This document shows, piece after piece, positions 53,164 through 63,889 of a stretch of DNA of 64,000 bases. The position numbers were made by a program, and so were the translations under genes. The stretch is from Megaustenia siamemsis (Eukaryota > Mollusca > Gastropoda > Stylommatophora > Ariophantidae): NCBI GenBank assembly GCA_032433765.1, contig JAVIAB010000059.1, positions 61,282,582-61,346,581 on the forward strand, in the 5' to 3' direction. Positions within the stretch are counted from its first letter, which is position 1; each line of letters opens with the position of its first letter. The notes below the pieces were generated by a model. The model worked only from the letters and a program-made list of their open reading frames with translations. It was not told the origin of the DNA and did not search any database.

Positions 53164-53429
53164 ATCAATCAAGACTATTCCAGCCGGGAAAAACATTTTT
53201 AGTGTTAAAAAAAGGAATTTTAGAGGCTTTTACAAACTGGAACATTTTACATTTTAAAATATTAGCTAAAATATATTAATTTTTAAAATAACATTAGAAA
53301 TTTTTTAATTCTTGTAAAGGATAGTCACCATATGTATGCAGCCTGTTGTACTATATGAGTTCCAAGACAAAGATTTATCAATTTTAAAATTTTATATTTT
53401 GAATCTTTTTGTTCTGTCCTCTGTAAATT

Positions 53430-53995
53430 TGCTGCAAGGTGTAAAGATTTATTTGGTGTATGATGCTACCATAAGATGTAAAGATTTAGTAGGTGTGTGA
53501 TGCTACAGTAAGATGTAAGGATCTAGTTGATGTATGGGACTATAAACTAAGATGTAAAGATTTAGTTTGTGTATGGTGCTAAAATATGATGTAAAGATTT
53601 AGTTGATGTATGGGGCTATAAACTAAGATGTAAAAATTTAGTTGGTGTATGGTGCTAAAATATGATGTAAAGATTTAGTTGATGTATTGCTATAAACTAA
53701 GATGTAAAGATTTAGTTGGTGTATGGTGCTAAAGTAAGAAGTAAAGATTTAGTTGGTGTATGGTGCTACAGTAAGAAGTAAAGATTTAGTTGGTGTATGG
53801 TGCTACAGTAAGATGTAAAGATTTAGTTGGTGTATAAGGCTATAGTAAGATGTAAAGATTTAGTTGGTGTATTTGTGCTACAGTAAGATGTAAAGATTTA
53901 GTTGGTGTATAAGGCTATAGTATGATGTAAAGAGTTAGTTGGCGTGTGGTGCTACAGTAAGATGTAAAGATTTAGTTGGTGTGTGATGCTACAAA
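53430..53995 (+). repeat. 36-bp tandem array in the probable 3' UTR
   Basis: About 15 units of GTAAGATGTAAAGATTTAGT + TGGTGTATGGTGCTACA with 1-3 bp indels. If the UTR extends this far, the array is transcribed. Confidence 0.9.
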
Positions 53996-54069
53996 TACAA
54001 CAGATTTGTCTAGTTGGGGATATTGAGCCTAGGGAAGAGAGAATACAGGTGCAACAGATTGTTGTACAT

Positions 54070-54411
54070 CTTATTTGATTCAGTTTGCATCACTTTGACT
54101 TTGAACAGTGAATGTAGTCAACAAAACCTTATGGTTGTGGAGGTGAAGGTGCAGGCCTTGATCTATGAGAATTCACCTGAGGGTTTGGCAGTCATCTACA
54201 CAGATGGGTCTGTTGTTTTAGCACAGTCGGAGCTCAATGGCCATCACAGCTTAGGTCAAAGAAAGAATAATAAAGGTGGAGAGCAGTGCTTCCGCGGTAG
54301 ATACAACCAAATAGTTTGGCCACAGACATCATGGTAGTAACTAATGTGATTGTCTGGCTACAAACACAACCTTTTACTCGTGTATTTTTTCTGAGTGACT
54401 CGATGAGCATA
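54070..54411 (+). mobile_element. LINE-G RNase H-domain fragment, left part
   Basis: 54170-54240 reads SPEGLAVIYTDGSVVLAQSE, with TDGSV as in retroelement RNase H. It continues in another frame to TDSMSM-like text at 54395-54405, where a SINE-1 interrupts it. Confidence 0.7.
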
Positions 54412-54637
54412 GTAAAGTAAAGTAGAGAGCCCCCGTCATGCCAAGTGGCATATAGGGAATATGGTGTTAGTGACCATAAATTTTACAGACCGTTTTAGCA
54501 CATGATTTTTGGGTAATGTGGTCGGTATTACGCCCTTGCCACTTTACTTTCCCAGAAGAAATCTGGTACCCATTTAAGGCTGGGTGAACCTGGAAGCCAT
54601 CAGTTGGGACCAAAACCTACATCTTATCCTTTGTAAT
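54412..54637 (-). mobile_element. SINE-1 inserted in LINE-G
   Basis: AAAGTAAAGTAGAGAGCCCC, CATTTAAGGCTGGGTGAACC to CATCTTATCCTTTGTA. GATGAGCAT before and after (about 54402-54410 and 54638-54646) is the target duplication. The tRNA head is truncated. Confidence 0.88.
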
Positions 54638-54900
54638 TGATGAGCATGCTCGGGAAAATTAAAAGAAGCAGGTGTAAAGGGAGTGGTTGGTTTCACCAAA
54701 GAATCATGAATCTACAACCGTGTCCAGACTACACGAATATCAGGTCAATAATGGAAGCCAGAAAGAGAGCGTTAGATGGGGAGACACAGAATAATAACAA
54801 ACCAACACAGAACTGGAGTCGTCAGTCTCCACACGATGGAGGACATACTGGGGAGGAGATCTGAGCACTTATGGACTTGTCTGATGTGCAGTGAGGAGGA
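54638..54900 (+). mobile_element. LINE-G, right part
   Basis: Resumes with SMLGKIKRSRCKG. Further along, an alternative frame gives HRTGVVSLHTMEDILGRRSE, HLWTC, matching 27724-27985 at nucleotide level. Confidence 0.6.
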
Positions 54901-54974
54901 TCCATCAACTAAACTAAAGTAACAAAACTGCAATAAGATGTAAATACATTTTATTAATAAAACCTGTTCCTAAA

Positions 54975-55690
54975 CAAAATAAACACATTTAAATAGCAAA
55001 TTATAATTATAATAAACAAATAAGGTGTTAATTATAATTATAATGCAATAAGGTGGGAATTATAATAAATAAATAAGGTGTGAATTATAATTATAATAAA
55101 TAAATAAGGTGTTAATTATAATCATAATAAATAAGGTGTGAATTATTATTATAATAAATAAATAAAGGTGTGAATTATAATTATAATATATAAATGAGGT
55201 GTGAATTATAATAATAAATGCAATAAGGTTGGAATTATAATAAATAAATAAGGTGTGAATTATAATTATAATAAACAAATAAGGTGTGAATTATAATAAA
55301 TAAATGTGTGAATTATAATAAATAAATGTGTGAATTGTAATAAATAAATAAGGTGTGAATTATAATTATAATATATAAATAAGGTGTGAATTATAATAAT
55401 AAATGTAATAATGTGGGAATTACAATTATAATAAATAAATAAGGTATGAATTATAATTATAATAAATAAATAAGGTGTGAATTATAATTATAACAAATGC
55501 AATAAGGTGGGAATTAAAATTATAATAAATAAAGGTGTGAATTATAATTATAACAAATGCAATAAGGTGGGAATTACAATTATAATAAATAAAGGTGTGA
55601 ATTATAATTATAATAAATGAAATAAGGTGGGAATTATAATTATAATAAATAAATAAGGTGTGAATTATAATTATGGTAAATAAATAAGGT
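54975..55690 (+). repeat. About 30-bp AT-rich tandem array
   Basis: Over 20 irregular units of AATAAATAAGGTGTGAATTA + TAATTATAAT with a GGTGGGAATT variant. Confidence 0.9.
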
Positions 55691-55724
55691 GGGAACAGTT
55701 ATTGTTTTTTTTTTTGACCATCTA

Positions 55725-55915
55725 AATAAGGGACAGCTGGGAAAATTGAGGGATTAAGAGACATGAAAATAGGGAAATATTAAATCAAATAATTTAATAG
55801 AATTCTGTGATGGAAAATCAACAACAGAATGATAAACAACAATAAAGACAATAAGTTGTAGAGAGTCTTGATCAAGATGCAAGCAAGCACAGATCTTGAT
55901 GATATAAAACTTAAT
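55725..55915 (+). mobile_element. LINE-A relic
   Basis: GGGACAGCTGGGAAAATTGA + GGGATTAAGAGA, AATTTAATAGAATTCTGTGA and AAATCAACAACAGAATGATA follow LINE-A order. Confidence 0.7.
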
Positions 55916-55989
55916 GAGTAATTTATATCTGGTGCCAGGTAAAAATATACCAACCTCTTGGTTGAAATCTTCTGTAAAGATTATTCATA

Positions 55990-56283
55990 ATTATGTCACT
56001 TTTGTCATGTAGCAGATTTTTAGTTTTGAAAGAGAAAATGGGGAACTGTTTAACACGAATCGAACAAGACAAATGACATAATTTTGGACACAGAACCACT
56101 GGAAGTTAGTCTCCAGTGTTTGGGAAAATACAAGTTAAATTGAGGCAGAGGCACAGATTAAAGTGAGGTGAAAACAAGTGATGGACAGGAGGACCTATGG
56201 CAGTATCTACCATCAAGGCAAGAGAAATGGGGCTTCGTGGTTGTCAATCTTAGGTTGTGGATGCAGCACAAGAGGATGATGTG
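55990..56283 (+). mobile_element. LINE-B relic
   Basis: CGAATCGAACAAGACAAATG, GAGGCAGAGGCACAGATTAA, CTACCATCAAGGCAAGAG and GAGGATGATG match the LINE-B 3' end. Confidence 0.7.
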
Positions 56284-56529
56284 TCAATTTTTAAAGAAAA
56301 AAATGAATAAGTGATAGACAAAATAACAAGCTGGCATGGCTAGACAATGTGAGCCAGGCCTGGGGTACTCTGTGAAGTGTGGCCAAGTTGTAGAGATTTT
56401 GTTGTTGAAGTATAGAACACCACTAGTATCTGATACCCTATCATCCATGATGGAAAGAAAAGGACTTGAAATCAACAAAAATATAAAAAATGAAAAATAA
56501 TAATACCCCAGAGGGCAATATATATAAAA

Positions 56530-57060
56530 TCGTCAGACTAATGAAAGAGTAGACCACTATAGATATCTTGGTAGTAATATAGATTAAGAAGGTGAAACAA
56601 AGAAAGAGAAGGATAGCTAAAGCAGTAGAAAATTTTAAAAACCTGGATAAAATATGGAAATAAAAAATACTAAGGAACTAAATTAAACTTAGAATATTCA
56701 GTGCAGATGTGTTATTAAACCTAACTTATATATGTGAAATCTGGAAAAGAACAAAACAAATTGAGAGAAAACTAAATGCTTTTTAAGACAAACGCCTACG
56801 AAGAATACTTTTGTGTACAATGGAATGAATTCAAGACTAATATAAAGAAATAGCCATGCTACCAACAATCTAGTCTACAATTAGGAAGCGGAGATGGACA
56901 TACGTTGAACATGTGTTGAGAAGAAGCAACAAGAGAATTCCAAAACAGGCTCTTCTATGGGAAACATCGGAATACAAATATAGAGGAAGAACTAGAGGGA
57001 CACTAAAAATGATTCTTATAAGAGTTATAAGACATAAACTCATTAGATAAGATTAAACAT
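56530..57060 (+). mobile_element. LINE-C-related relic, thumb to C-terminus
   Basis: GTAGACCACTATAGATATCT + TGGTAG (Y.YLG), ACGCCTACGAAGAATACTTT (RLRRIL), GGAGATGGACATACGTTGAA (RRWTYVEHV), CAGGCTCTTCTATGGGAAAC (QALLWET). Many stops. Confidence 0.7.
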
Positions 57061-57794
57061 CTTTCCAAGAGAGGGATGGCAAAACATGCAACACCTATTT
57101 GGTTGCACCTATGCAACACCTAGCAGTGGTGGAAGGATCAAGATTAAGGCTAGTAACTGACTGAGTTGCCTGTCTGTAATCAAAGGAAAGTGACAGCATC
57201 AAAGTTATACCATTTAGTGGCCAGGAAATTATGTTGAAGGAATATGCCAATAAATAAAATTGTCAAATTGACTCTTGAACTATGGAATTATGTTATTGGT
57301 TTGGACAGAATTAGATTTGTGAACCACCAAATTAAAACTTCTGTATCATTTTTGCTTTAAACAAAACATATCAATGATCATATCACATATTAAATCAAAG
57401 AAGGAATATTGCACATGAGAATAATATTTGTATTCGTAAATCCATTGAAGTAAGTGTTTTAAAAGTGAAGGAGTAAAATAAAAGCTTAAAAATGAAAATG
57501 TAACTCATCAAATTATAATTCCAGATAATTTTTGCTGTAAGTTTAGGTGTAAACTTAATTCCATATATATTTTTTTAAAGTATATCCATTTTTGTCTGCT
57601 AGTTGAGTAACACCTACATGTGTGAAAGCAGTAAAACGACAAGGAGATTGAGAAAATAACTCAACGCATTTTAAGACAAATACCTAAGACAGATACTTTG
57701 CATTAAATGAAATCAATTGAGAATGGTTGTTGAAATAAGAGAAATGGCCATACAACCATTTATCTTGTCTGCCATTATGAAAAGATGTGCATGA
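57061..57794. other. Intergenic, no recognised feature
   Basis: AT-rich. 57640-57790 has faint LINE text (GACAAATACCTAAGACAGAT). Confidence 0.4.
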
Positions 57795-58075
57795 TGGATT
57801 TACACGCAAAATTCAGTTCCTAGTCTCTAGGGACTTCATCAGAGTTGAAATCTGGCGAATGCAACAACAACAACAACAAATAAGAAGCAGCAGGTCAGAG
57901 GAAGAGAGAATGACCTCGAGAAACGCTGAAAAGAACTCTTAACAAAAGCAGCATGGTTTTCAGGCATAGACTCACTTTCTATAATCAAACAGCTCGTCCA
58001 GAATTGAGACAATCGGTGGAAGACTGTACAAGCCCTATGTGCCGTCTAACTGCACTTGAAGGATCAAGTTTAGTA
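57795..58075 (+). mobile_element. SINE-3 3' fragment next to a LINE-C-type relic
   Basis: 57803-57870 (CACGCAAAATTCAGTTCCTA, GTCTCTAGGGACTTCATCAG, GCGAATGCAACAACAACAAC) is the SINE-3 3' end. 57890-58065 (GGAAGAGAGAATGACCTCGA, AGCCCTATGTGCCGTCTAAC) is a decayed LINE-C relative. Confidence 0.65.
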
Positions 58076-58548
58076 TCCCCCATTAAGAGTGTTCAACATA
58101 AAGCTGAATTCACTTTTAATGTAAACACAGTATAAAGTAAAACAATGTAGAAAGATTTCATATCTTCTCCTTAGTATTAAGACATTAGTATTATTATTAT
58201 TAAGAGTTTAAGAATTGTCGAGCAAGGAGAGATGGCAACAGACTGCACACTAACAATTAAATATAAATACATATATAAACAATGTTTTGTGTATTTACAT
58301 AAATTTAGTATGTTAATACATATGTTATATATATTTTTATTTTTTCACGGCTGTGGTGGTCTTTGTTATACATATGGATTTGAGAGTTTCCTACAGAAGC
58401 TGTTTTCTATATAAAAAATATAACAAAACATTTACTTCCGCTTTGGAAAACTATTGCACATGCCACACAAGGCTGTTTTTGAAAAGAACTTGGTATCTGG
58501 AAAGGGAAATAGTTCTCAAATACTTTAGAGATATAGTCTAATTCTATA
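58076..58548. other. Intergenic, no recognised gene
   Basis: Holds AGAGTTTAAGAATTGTCGAG + CAAGGAG at 58203, repeated at 61251; otherwise AT-rich. Confidence 0.45.
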
Positions 58549-59092
58549 TCATCATCATTGTGTGCCATACCGGCTGGCGTAGGTGATCATGTCCTTCCAC
58601 AATCTTCTATCTACAGTGCATCATATCAGTTCTGTTGTTGACTGTTTTCCATGCCATGACACCAAGCTATCCAGAATTTTCTCTCTTTGTCGTCCGCGAT
58701 CTCTCTTCCCTTTTATTTTGCCAGTTGTAACCAAGTATTCCAACTTTCTTCTTCTCATGATGTGTCTGAAAAATGTTGATTGTTTCTTTCTGATGTTTCT
58801 TATGAGCTCCCTTTTAGTGTTGGCCTCTTTGAGAACTTCCTCATTGGTCTTTTTTAGCTGTCCATGGAACTTTCAACATTCTTCTGAGAAATCCCATCTC
58901 TGTGGCCTCTAATCGTCTTTTCATTTGTTTGTGTACTGTCCATGATTCACTTCCATAGGTCAGAATTGGTTCTATATAGCACCGATGAACTCTCTTTCTC
59001 ATTTTTATTGACATAGATTTGTTGCATAAGATATTTTTCATTTTCTGAAATGCTATTTTGGCCTGCGCTATTCTACTTTTTATTTCCGTGGT
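58549..59092 (-). mobile_element. LINE-D 3' fragment
   Basis: The - strand reads [66 protein letters not shown]. Tail CATCATCATTGTGCCATACC at left. It is the reference for the interrupted copy at 50407-51850. Confidence 0.9.
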
Positions 59093-59289
59093 TCTGGAAA
59101 TAAAATAATTCTATTACGAGCATGAAAAAAAAATACAGACATTTTTGCCATCGATGGTGACAGCATAGCTCCTTCATTTTAGGATAAGAAACTGCAATGC
59201 TGGGAGTGCTGCTTCAGAGTTAACTCCCCACCACCACCACAAAAAAAAAAGAAATGAATAGAATTTAAAAAAAAAGAACCATGTCAGTC

Positions 59290-59515
59290 TTCAGGGCCTA
59301 GTAAAGGGGTATGGAGTTATATTTTTTTTTTATCAGTGGCGCATTTTTGAGCAATTTGACCAGCACTACCCCAGTACTGTCTTGCTATTCCAGATCATAA
59401 TACGGTACCCATTTTAAGTTGAATTAATCTAGAAGCCATTGATTAGGATTAATCCTAATCACTTGTTCTTCAATAGACCAGTTCACTAACCATAGCTCTA
59501 CCCCATCTTCCCATT
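59290..59515 (-). mobile_element. SINE-1-like relic
   Basis: CGGTACCCATTTTAAGTTGA, CTAGAAGCCATTGATTAGGA and CAGTTCACTAACCATAGCTC match reversed SINE-1. Confidence 0.6.
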
Positions 59516-59670
59516 AACAGGATATTGTTATCCTACAGTTTTCTGTGGCTTACAACCCCAAAATGGTTGTCAGGTGTTTTTTTTTTTAAAGAAGGGATGT
59601 CAGTGATATTTTTATTTTACTTACAGTTGTGTTTTTTTTAACAAGATGAAGGCTTGCATGGTTATATATA

Positions 59671-59933
59671 AAGGTAAAGTATGTGACTTGAATTGGTGTC
59701 TTAGCACGTGAGTTTTCACCCATATGAGCTCCGCCACCTATCCAGAAGTGTTCAGGAACTTCTGGGTAGTGTTACTTCAAACATTGAAACTCATGATGCA
59801 AGGCGACACTCCTCACCTTCCCAGAGTACTACCCTGGTACCCATTTCTGCCAGCGGCTGGGTCAACCACAGGGATATTTTTGTTTCCAGCCACGAGTACA
59901 ACTCATGCTTCTTATAATGGAAATCAAACACAA
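59671..59933 (-). mobile_element. SINE-2, 5'-truncated
   Basis: GGTGTCTTAGCACGTGAGTT, CAGAAGTGTTCAGGAACTTC, CCTTCCCAGAGTACTACCCT and GGTACCCATTTCTGCCAGCG. GGTTATATATA flanks at 59660-59670 and 59934-59944. Confidence 0.9.
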
Positions 59934-60364
59934 GGTTATATATATATATAAATAAAATATATAATATATAAAGTTGGCTAAGATATTAGGGTTTCCTGCT
60001 TCGTTACAAAAGATCTTAACATTTTGTTTACCATCACAGATCTTTTGTTACCCAAGTCCTCCAATACTCAGCTAATTATTTCAAACTGTAAAGTTCATCG
60101 TTTATTTTATATTTCTGACCACTGGAGTCAAATTTGAAGCAGAAGAGAAAGTAAAAAATAAATATACAAGCTGCTTATTTATTATTTATTATTTACTTTT
60201 TAGTATTTAAAAAAAAAAAAGTTAATTTCTTAAATAATAACAGGGCAGAACACACTGCCTTGAATGTACAGAAGTCTATTTTTAATTAAATAATTACATT
60301 TTAATTTAACTTTCACAGTACATTATTTTTTTAATCTTCACTTTATATTTCAATTTATTAATAT

Positions 60365-60595
60365 CATTTGCTTGTGGCCGTGCGGCTAAATCCACTCTTT
60401 CACTGGCTGAAAAGCTGGCGTATGGTGTTCGAAACCCACGGTAGACAGAAAGGATTTTTTCTATCGGGGGTGAAATAAAAATCCTGAGTCTCACACGTCG
60501 TGGTGACTGCTTTGACCAAGCGACCTTTATCCCTCTGGTTCTATCGTGAACCCCCCGACCTATACCAGCAATGGTAGTATATGTCATAAAGATAT
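60365..60595 (+). mobile_element. SINE-6, tRNA-headed element (single copy)
   Basis: GTGGCCGTGCGGCTAAATCC and GTTCGAAACCC look like A and B boxes. The downstream CTCACACGTCGTGGTGACTG to CCCCCCGACCTATACCAGCA is GC-rich against AT-rich flanks. Confidence 0.55.
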
Positions 60596-61007
60596 TTTTT
60601 TTTTATTTGCTTATATTATTCATAAAGAAGATTTGTGCTGCCACTAAAAGCAGTCTTCATGGTAAGAAATGTTGAAAACCACTAATCACAATCATTTTAA
60701 TGTATTTGTTGAATCACCTACATTATCAGTGAATGAAATGCTCATTAAAAGTTTATCTTTAATAAATAAAATTTTCATTACACATTAATATTTCATAAAT
60801 CACATTCTCTTTAAAATTAATTCTTTTACCATTGAAATTCCTGTTAGAAAGTTAGTAATTTTCTTAAATGAGATTCCTGTTATAATGAATCCTCACACAT
60901 AGAGGGTTGTGTAGAAGTAATAATTCTCATAGAATTTAAACTCTCACTGCCTTGGAGTAAACTACATTCATTATTATTTACCAATATTTCTTCCATATAC
61001 CTAAAGT
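60596..61007. other. Intergenic, AT-rich, no recognised feature
   Basis: Nothing supported on either strand. Confidence 0.45.
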
Positions 61008-61136
61008 GGCGAGATTTGATAAAATATCTTTAAAAGAAAACTGCTAGAACAAAAATTCAGATAGGAGAAGGTGTATCTTGGTCTACGCCCTATGGGCCGG
61101 CTACGGCTCGAAAGGTCAATAGATAGATAGATAGAT
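61008..61136 (+). mobile_element. LINE-C extreme 3' end
   Basis: Starts at the last codons (WRDLIKYL region, GGCGAGATTTGATAAAATAT) and ends CTACGCCCTATGGGCCGGCT, ACGGCTCGAAAGGTCAATAG, (GATA)n. TACCTAAAG before and after (61000-61008, 61136-61144) is the target duplication. Confidence 0.92.
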
Positions 61137-61705
61137 ACCTAAAGTAATAATAATCCAAAACAGTGATTCTGTCGGTTCCTATACTATTGTATTCATGTAT
61201 TTCCTTTATTTAATCTTCATCTTTACGTTTGTTGTATTTCTGCTGAAAGAGTTTAAGAATTGTTGAGCAAGGAGGGGGTGGCAACATTTGCCAGTTACAA
61301 ACATTTCTGTGATATTAGTGTGCATTTTATTTAGGTTGCATGTTTATCTAAACATTACATTTCTAAATTTCTGTATATATTTTGTAAGAGGATAGACAAG
61401 TTTATTTTAGTAATATCCCATCTTCTTTATTGGTCGCACAACATTGAGATATTTGTATAAACTAGATATCTTGTACTGAGATTATTGTTTAAAATGCCAT
61501 TTTTTTTAGTTTTGAATATTCTTGATGATATAAGCAGTAAAGCTTCAAATAATTTTATTGCTTCTGCGACAGAATATTTCATAAATTCATGATCCCTGGG
61601 GCTATAGGTATCCGTGCTTTTTGCCTGTGTTACTTAATGAAAAACACACGTTTTTTTATCCTCACAGTTAATGTACATGTTTTTGTGCTTGTTGTTGTGT
61701 TCCAG

Positions 61706-61821
61706 AATTGGAAGGAACTGCCATCACAAGTCTTCTATAATCAGACAATCTATGAAAAAATACCTTCTTTGGCTCGTCCAAATTTGGAATAGTAATCCTG
61801 GAAATTTTTTTTTTAAATAAA
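61706..61821 (+). CDS. Possible last exon of a second transcript, unknown product
   Basis: A GTTGTTGTGTTCCAG acceptor is followed by 28 codons beginning NWKELPSQVFYNQTIYEK and ending ARPNLE at TAG 61790-61792. AATAAA follows at 61816-61821 with a G/T-rich stretch after it, the layout of a 3'-terminal exon. I do not recognise the product. It could end a neighbouring gene or be an alternative end of the upstream one. No partner exon is visible, and a second frame is also open here, so the call rests on splice and poly(A) signals. Confidence 0.4.
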
Positions 61822-61869
61822 CCCCATATTTGCGGTACCTGGTCTTGTCTTGTCTCTTTTCTCTTGAAG

Positions 61870-62010
61870 TATCACTGTACTTTAGTTAATTTTCTCATTT
61901 GTGTCTTTCCAGGAAGGTAAAATGCACATACTTATTTTATGGAAGAATAGGTATTCTATCTTCCTGGAAAGACATAAATGATCAAATCAACTAAAATATC
62001 AGTGACAAAC
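61870..62010. repeat. Imperfect inverted repeat with about 50-bp arms
   Basis: Left arm 61870-61924 and right arm 61953-62010 are reverse complements with some mismatches, centred on TTCCAGGAA/TTCCTGGAA. The spacer is about 28 bp. Could be a foldback element or transcript hairpin. Confidence 0.7.
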
Positions 62011-62740
62011 TGTTGTGTACTAACCTCTAGCATTTTCTTTAATTTGAGAGGCTTGCATTTTTTCATTTAAAAAAATATATATATATAATGATTTTTCCAG
62101 GAAAATCTCTGTACCGAGATTCACAGTTTGTTATTTATTTTTGTCCATTTTGTACAATTAGATGGCTAACATTTTGATGAGATTTCCTGGAAAAGAATCC
62201 ATACTTGAAATTTTGGATTTATTGTGTGATTTATATCAGTTCAGTTTTTTAACTGAGATACTGTTTTTCTTTAAACAATTATTTTTCCAGTAAGAACCCC
62301 ATACTTGGAATATGTAGTTAGTTTATTGCTATCAATTTTTTACAATTAGTTCCTCTAACATTTTTATCACATTTCCAGGAAAAAACATTGTGCTTGAAAT
62401 ATTGGATTTATTATGTGATTTTTGAAGTTCATTTTTTTTTGGTACTGAAAGGCCATGTTTTTTTAATGAGATTACCAAGAAATACCTATACTTGGAATAT
62501 GGAACTTGAGGTGTTTGAACAGCATTTAGGGGAATTTCATTAATTTGTCTGCTGTTTGAAAACCTGTGTTGCTGTAATTATGCTTGTCCTTTGCTGTGGA
62601 GTTTCCCCAGTAATAAACATCTATTTATTATTATCTTCTAGTTTGGGTCGTGCTGTATGGTAATCCACTTTTTCAACTGGGTGGCAAGAAATGTTTAGAA
62701 TGAGATTTCCAGAAAGATGTTCATATTGAAAAATGTTAAG
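62011..62740. repeat. Degenerate long-period repeat with TTCCNGGAA motifs
   Basis: TTGGATTTATTGTGTGATTT (62212) recurs as TTGGATTTATTATGTGATTT (62402), with similar text about 190 bp apart. TTCCAGGAA or TTCCTGGAA occurs at 62095, 62184 and 62373. Confidence 0.55.
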
Positions 62741-62741
62741 G

Positions 62742-63085
62742 TTTTTTTTTTTTTTTTTTTTGTGTTCGTCAACTTTCACTTCTGGCGAAGCCTCTAGAGA
62801 CTAGAAACTAACTTTTACGTGTTAAGCCATATTTTCCTGGCATCCGTGTGTGCAGGGGTCCCTCACTGGCAGAGAAGTCAGACTTCGGAGGTACTAATTT
62901 TTTTTTCTGCCAGTGAGTAATTGACATTTCAAGCCAGGCCTCGCTGCTGAGACCAGGTGTGGTTGTTGCAGAAAGAAATCACAAATAAAAATCCCAACTG
63001 GTGCGGCCGGGATTTGAACTTACAACCTCTCTGTCCCGAGACTGCATCTTGCCTCGAAACCAATTGGTCCCCCCAAAAAGTCAAC
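62742..63085 (-). mobile_element. SINE-3, full-length
   Basis: Poly(T) at 62742-62761 is the reversed A tail; then GCCTCTAGAGACTAGAAACT, CAAGCCAGGCCTCGCTGCTG, ACTGGTGCGGCCGGGATTTG (B box) and the head up to CCAATTGGTCCCCCC. Confidence 0.9.
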
Positions 63086-63544
63086 CTTGAGTTATACCGT
63101 AGAGTGGTTCACGCAATGTTGCATATAAAATTGTTGAAGAGTATTCCTCTTTAGATGGGAGTAATGTTTGAAAGAATAATTGTACACAAGATGATGACTA
63201 GTTAAGTTCTAGAAAAAGTTGATATCATTCGCTCTCATTCACTTAGCCATAGAATGACATAACATATTATCCAACTATGATTGGATAGTTGTCAGAAATT
63301 GTTAGTCAATCATAAGAGGGCAATACCATAAAAGAAGGGATGAACACAAGGATGTAGGAAAAGTGGTGACTGAATATTAAAAATATGTTGGTACACTGAA
63401 AATATACAATTATCCTATCTGTAAATAGATACACAACTCATTTAGTTGAGGAAGCCATCTTGGTTACCAGATATGCCTTCTCTCTTCACTTACCAGCTCA
63501 GAATTGATGGCCTGTTCTGTCACACCACCACCACTTAGAGATGG
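63086..63544. other. Intergenic, no recognised feature
   Basis: Nothing supported. Confidence 0.4.
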
Positions 63545-63880
63545 AGGTTCGATACTGTCAGCTATGGTTTGCTGAGCCCAGTGCCAACAAAAAGCTACCT
63601 GGAAAAGGTAGTTCAATATTCAACATGATGACTACATGCATCAGAATTGGCAAACAAAAGAGCTGACCAGTCTCTACTCCACCTCCTAGTGGTGCTTCTA
63701 AAACCAGACTATCCAGTCTGGTCATGCAGGTAGGAATCAAGAGGGAAGGCAACTCAGTAATCCAAAACCGCCATGCTGAGCTGGAATGTGTTGGGCAAAA
63801 AGGTGCAAATGTCACAGTTCTACTGCAAACCGTAAAACAATGCGCCTAGGCCTAATTCATGTCCTTTTAAGGGCAGACAC
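63545..63880 (-). mobile_element. NA-5 copy
   Basis: GTGGTGCTTCTAAAACCAGA, CTATCCAGTCTGGTCATGCA, GTGTTGGGCAAAAAGGTGCA, CATGTCCTTTTAAGGGCAGA follow 48690-48920 in order. Confidence 0.82.
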
Positions 63881-63889
63881 CTCACTCAC

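Larger units (their letters stand above)
53164..54961 (+). other. Probable DENND1 3' UTR and possible poly(A) signal
   Basis: AT-rich sequence follows the stop. No AATAAA occurs in the first 270 bases; a 36-bp tandem array fills 53430-53990. The next canonical AATAAA is at 54956-54961, after a LINE-G relic and a SINE-1 copy. The true cleavage site is unknown and a nearer non-canonical signal is possible. Confidence 0.4.
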
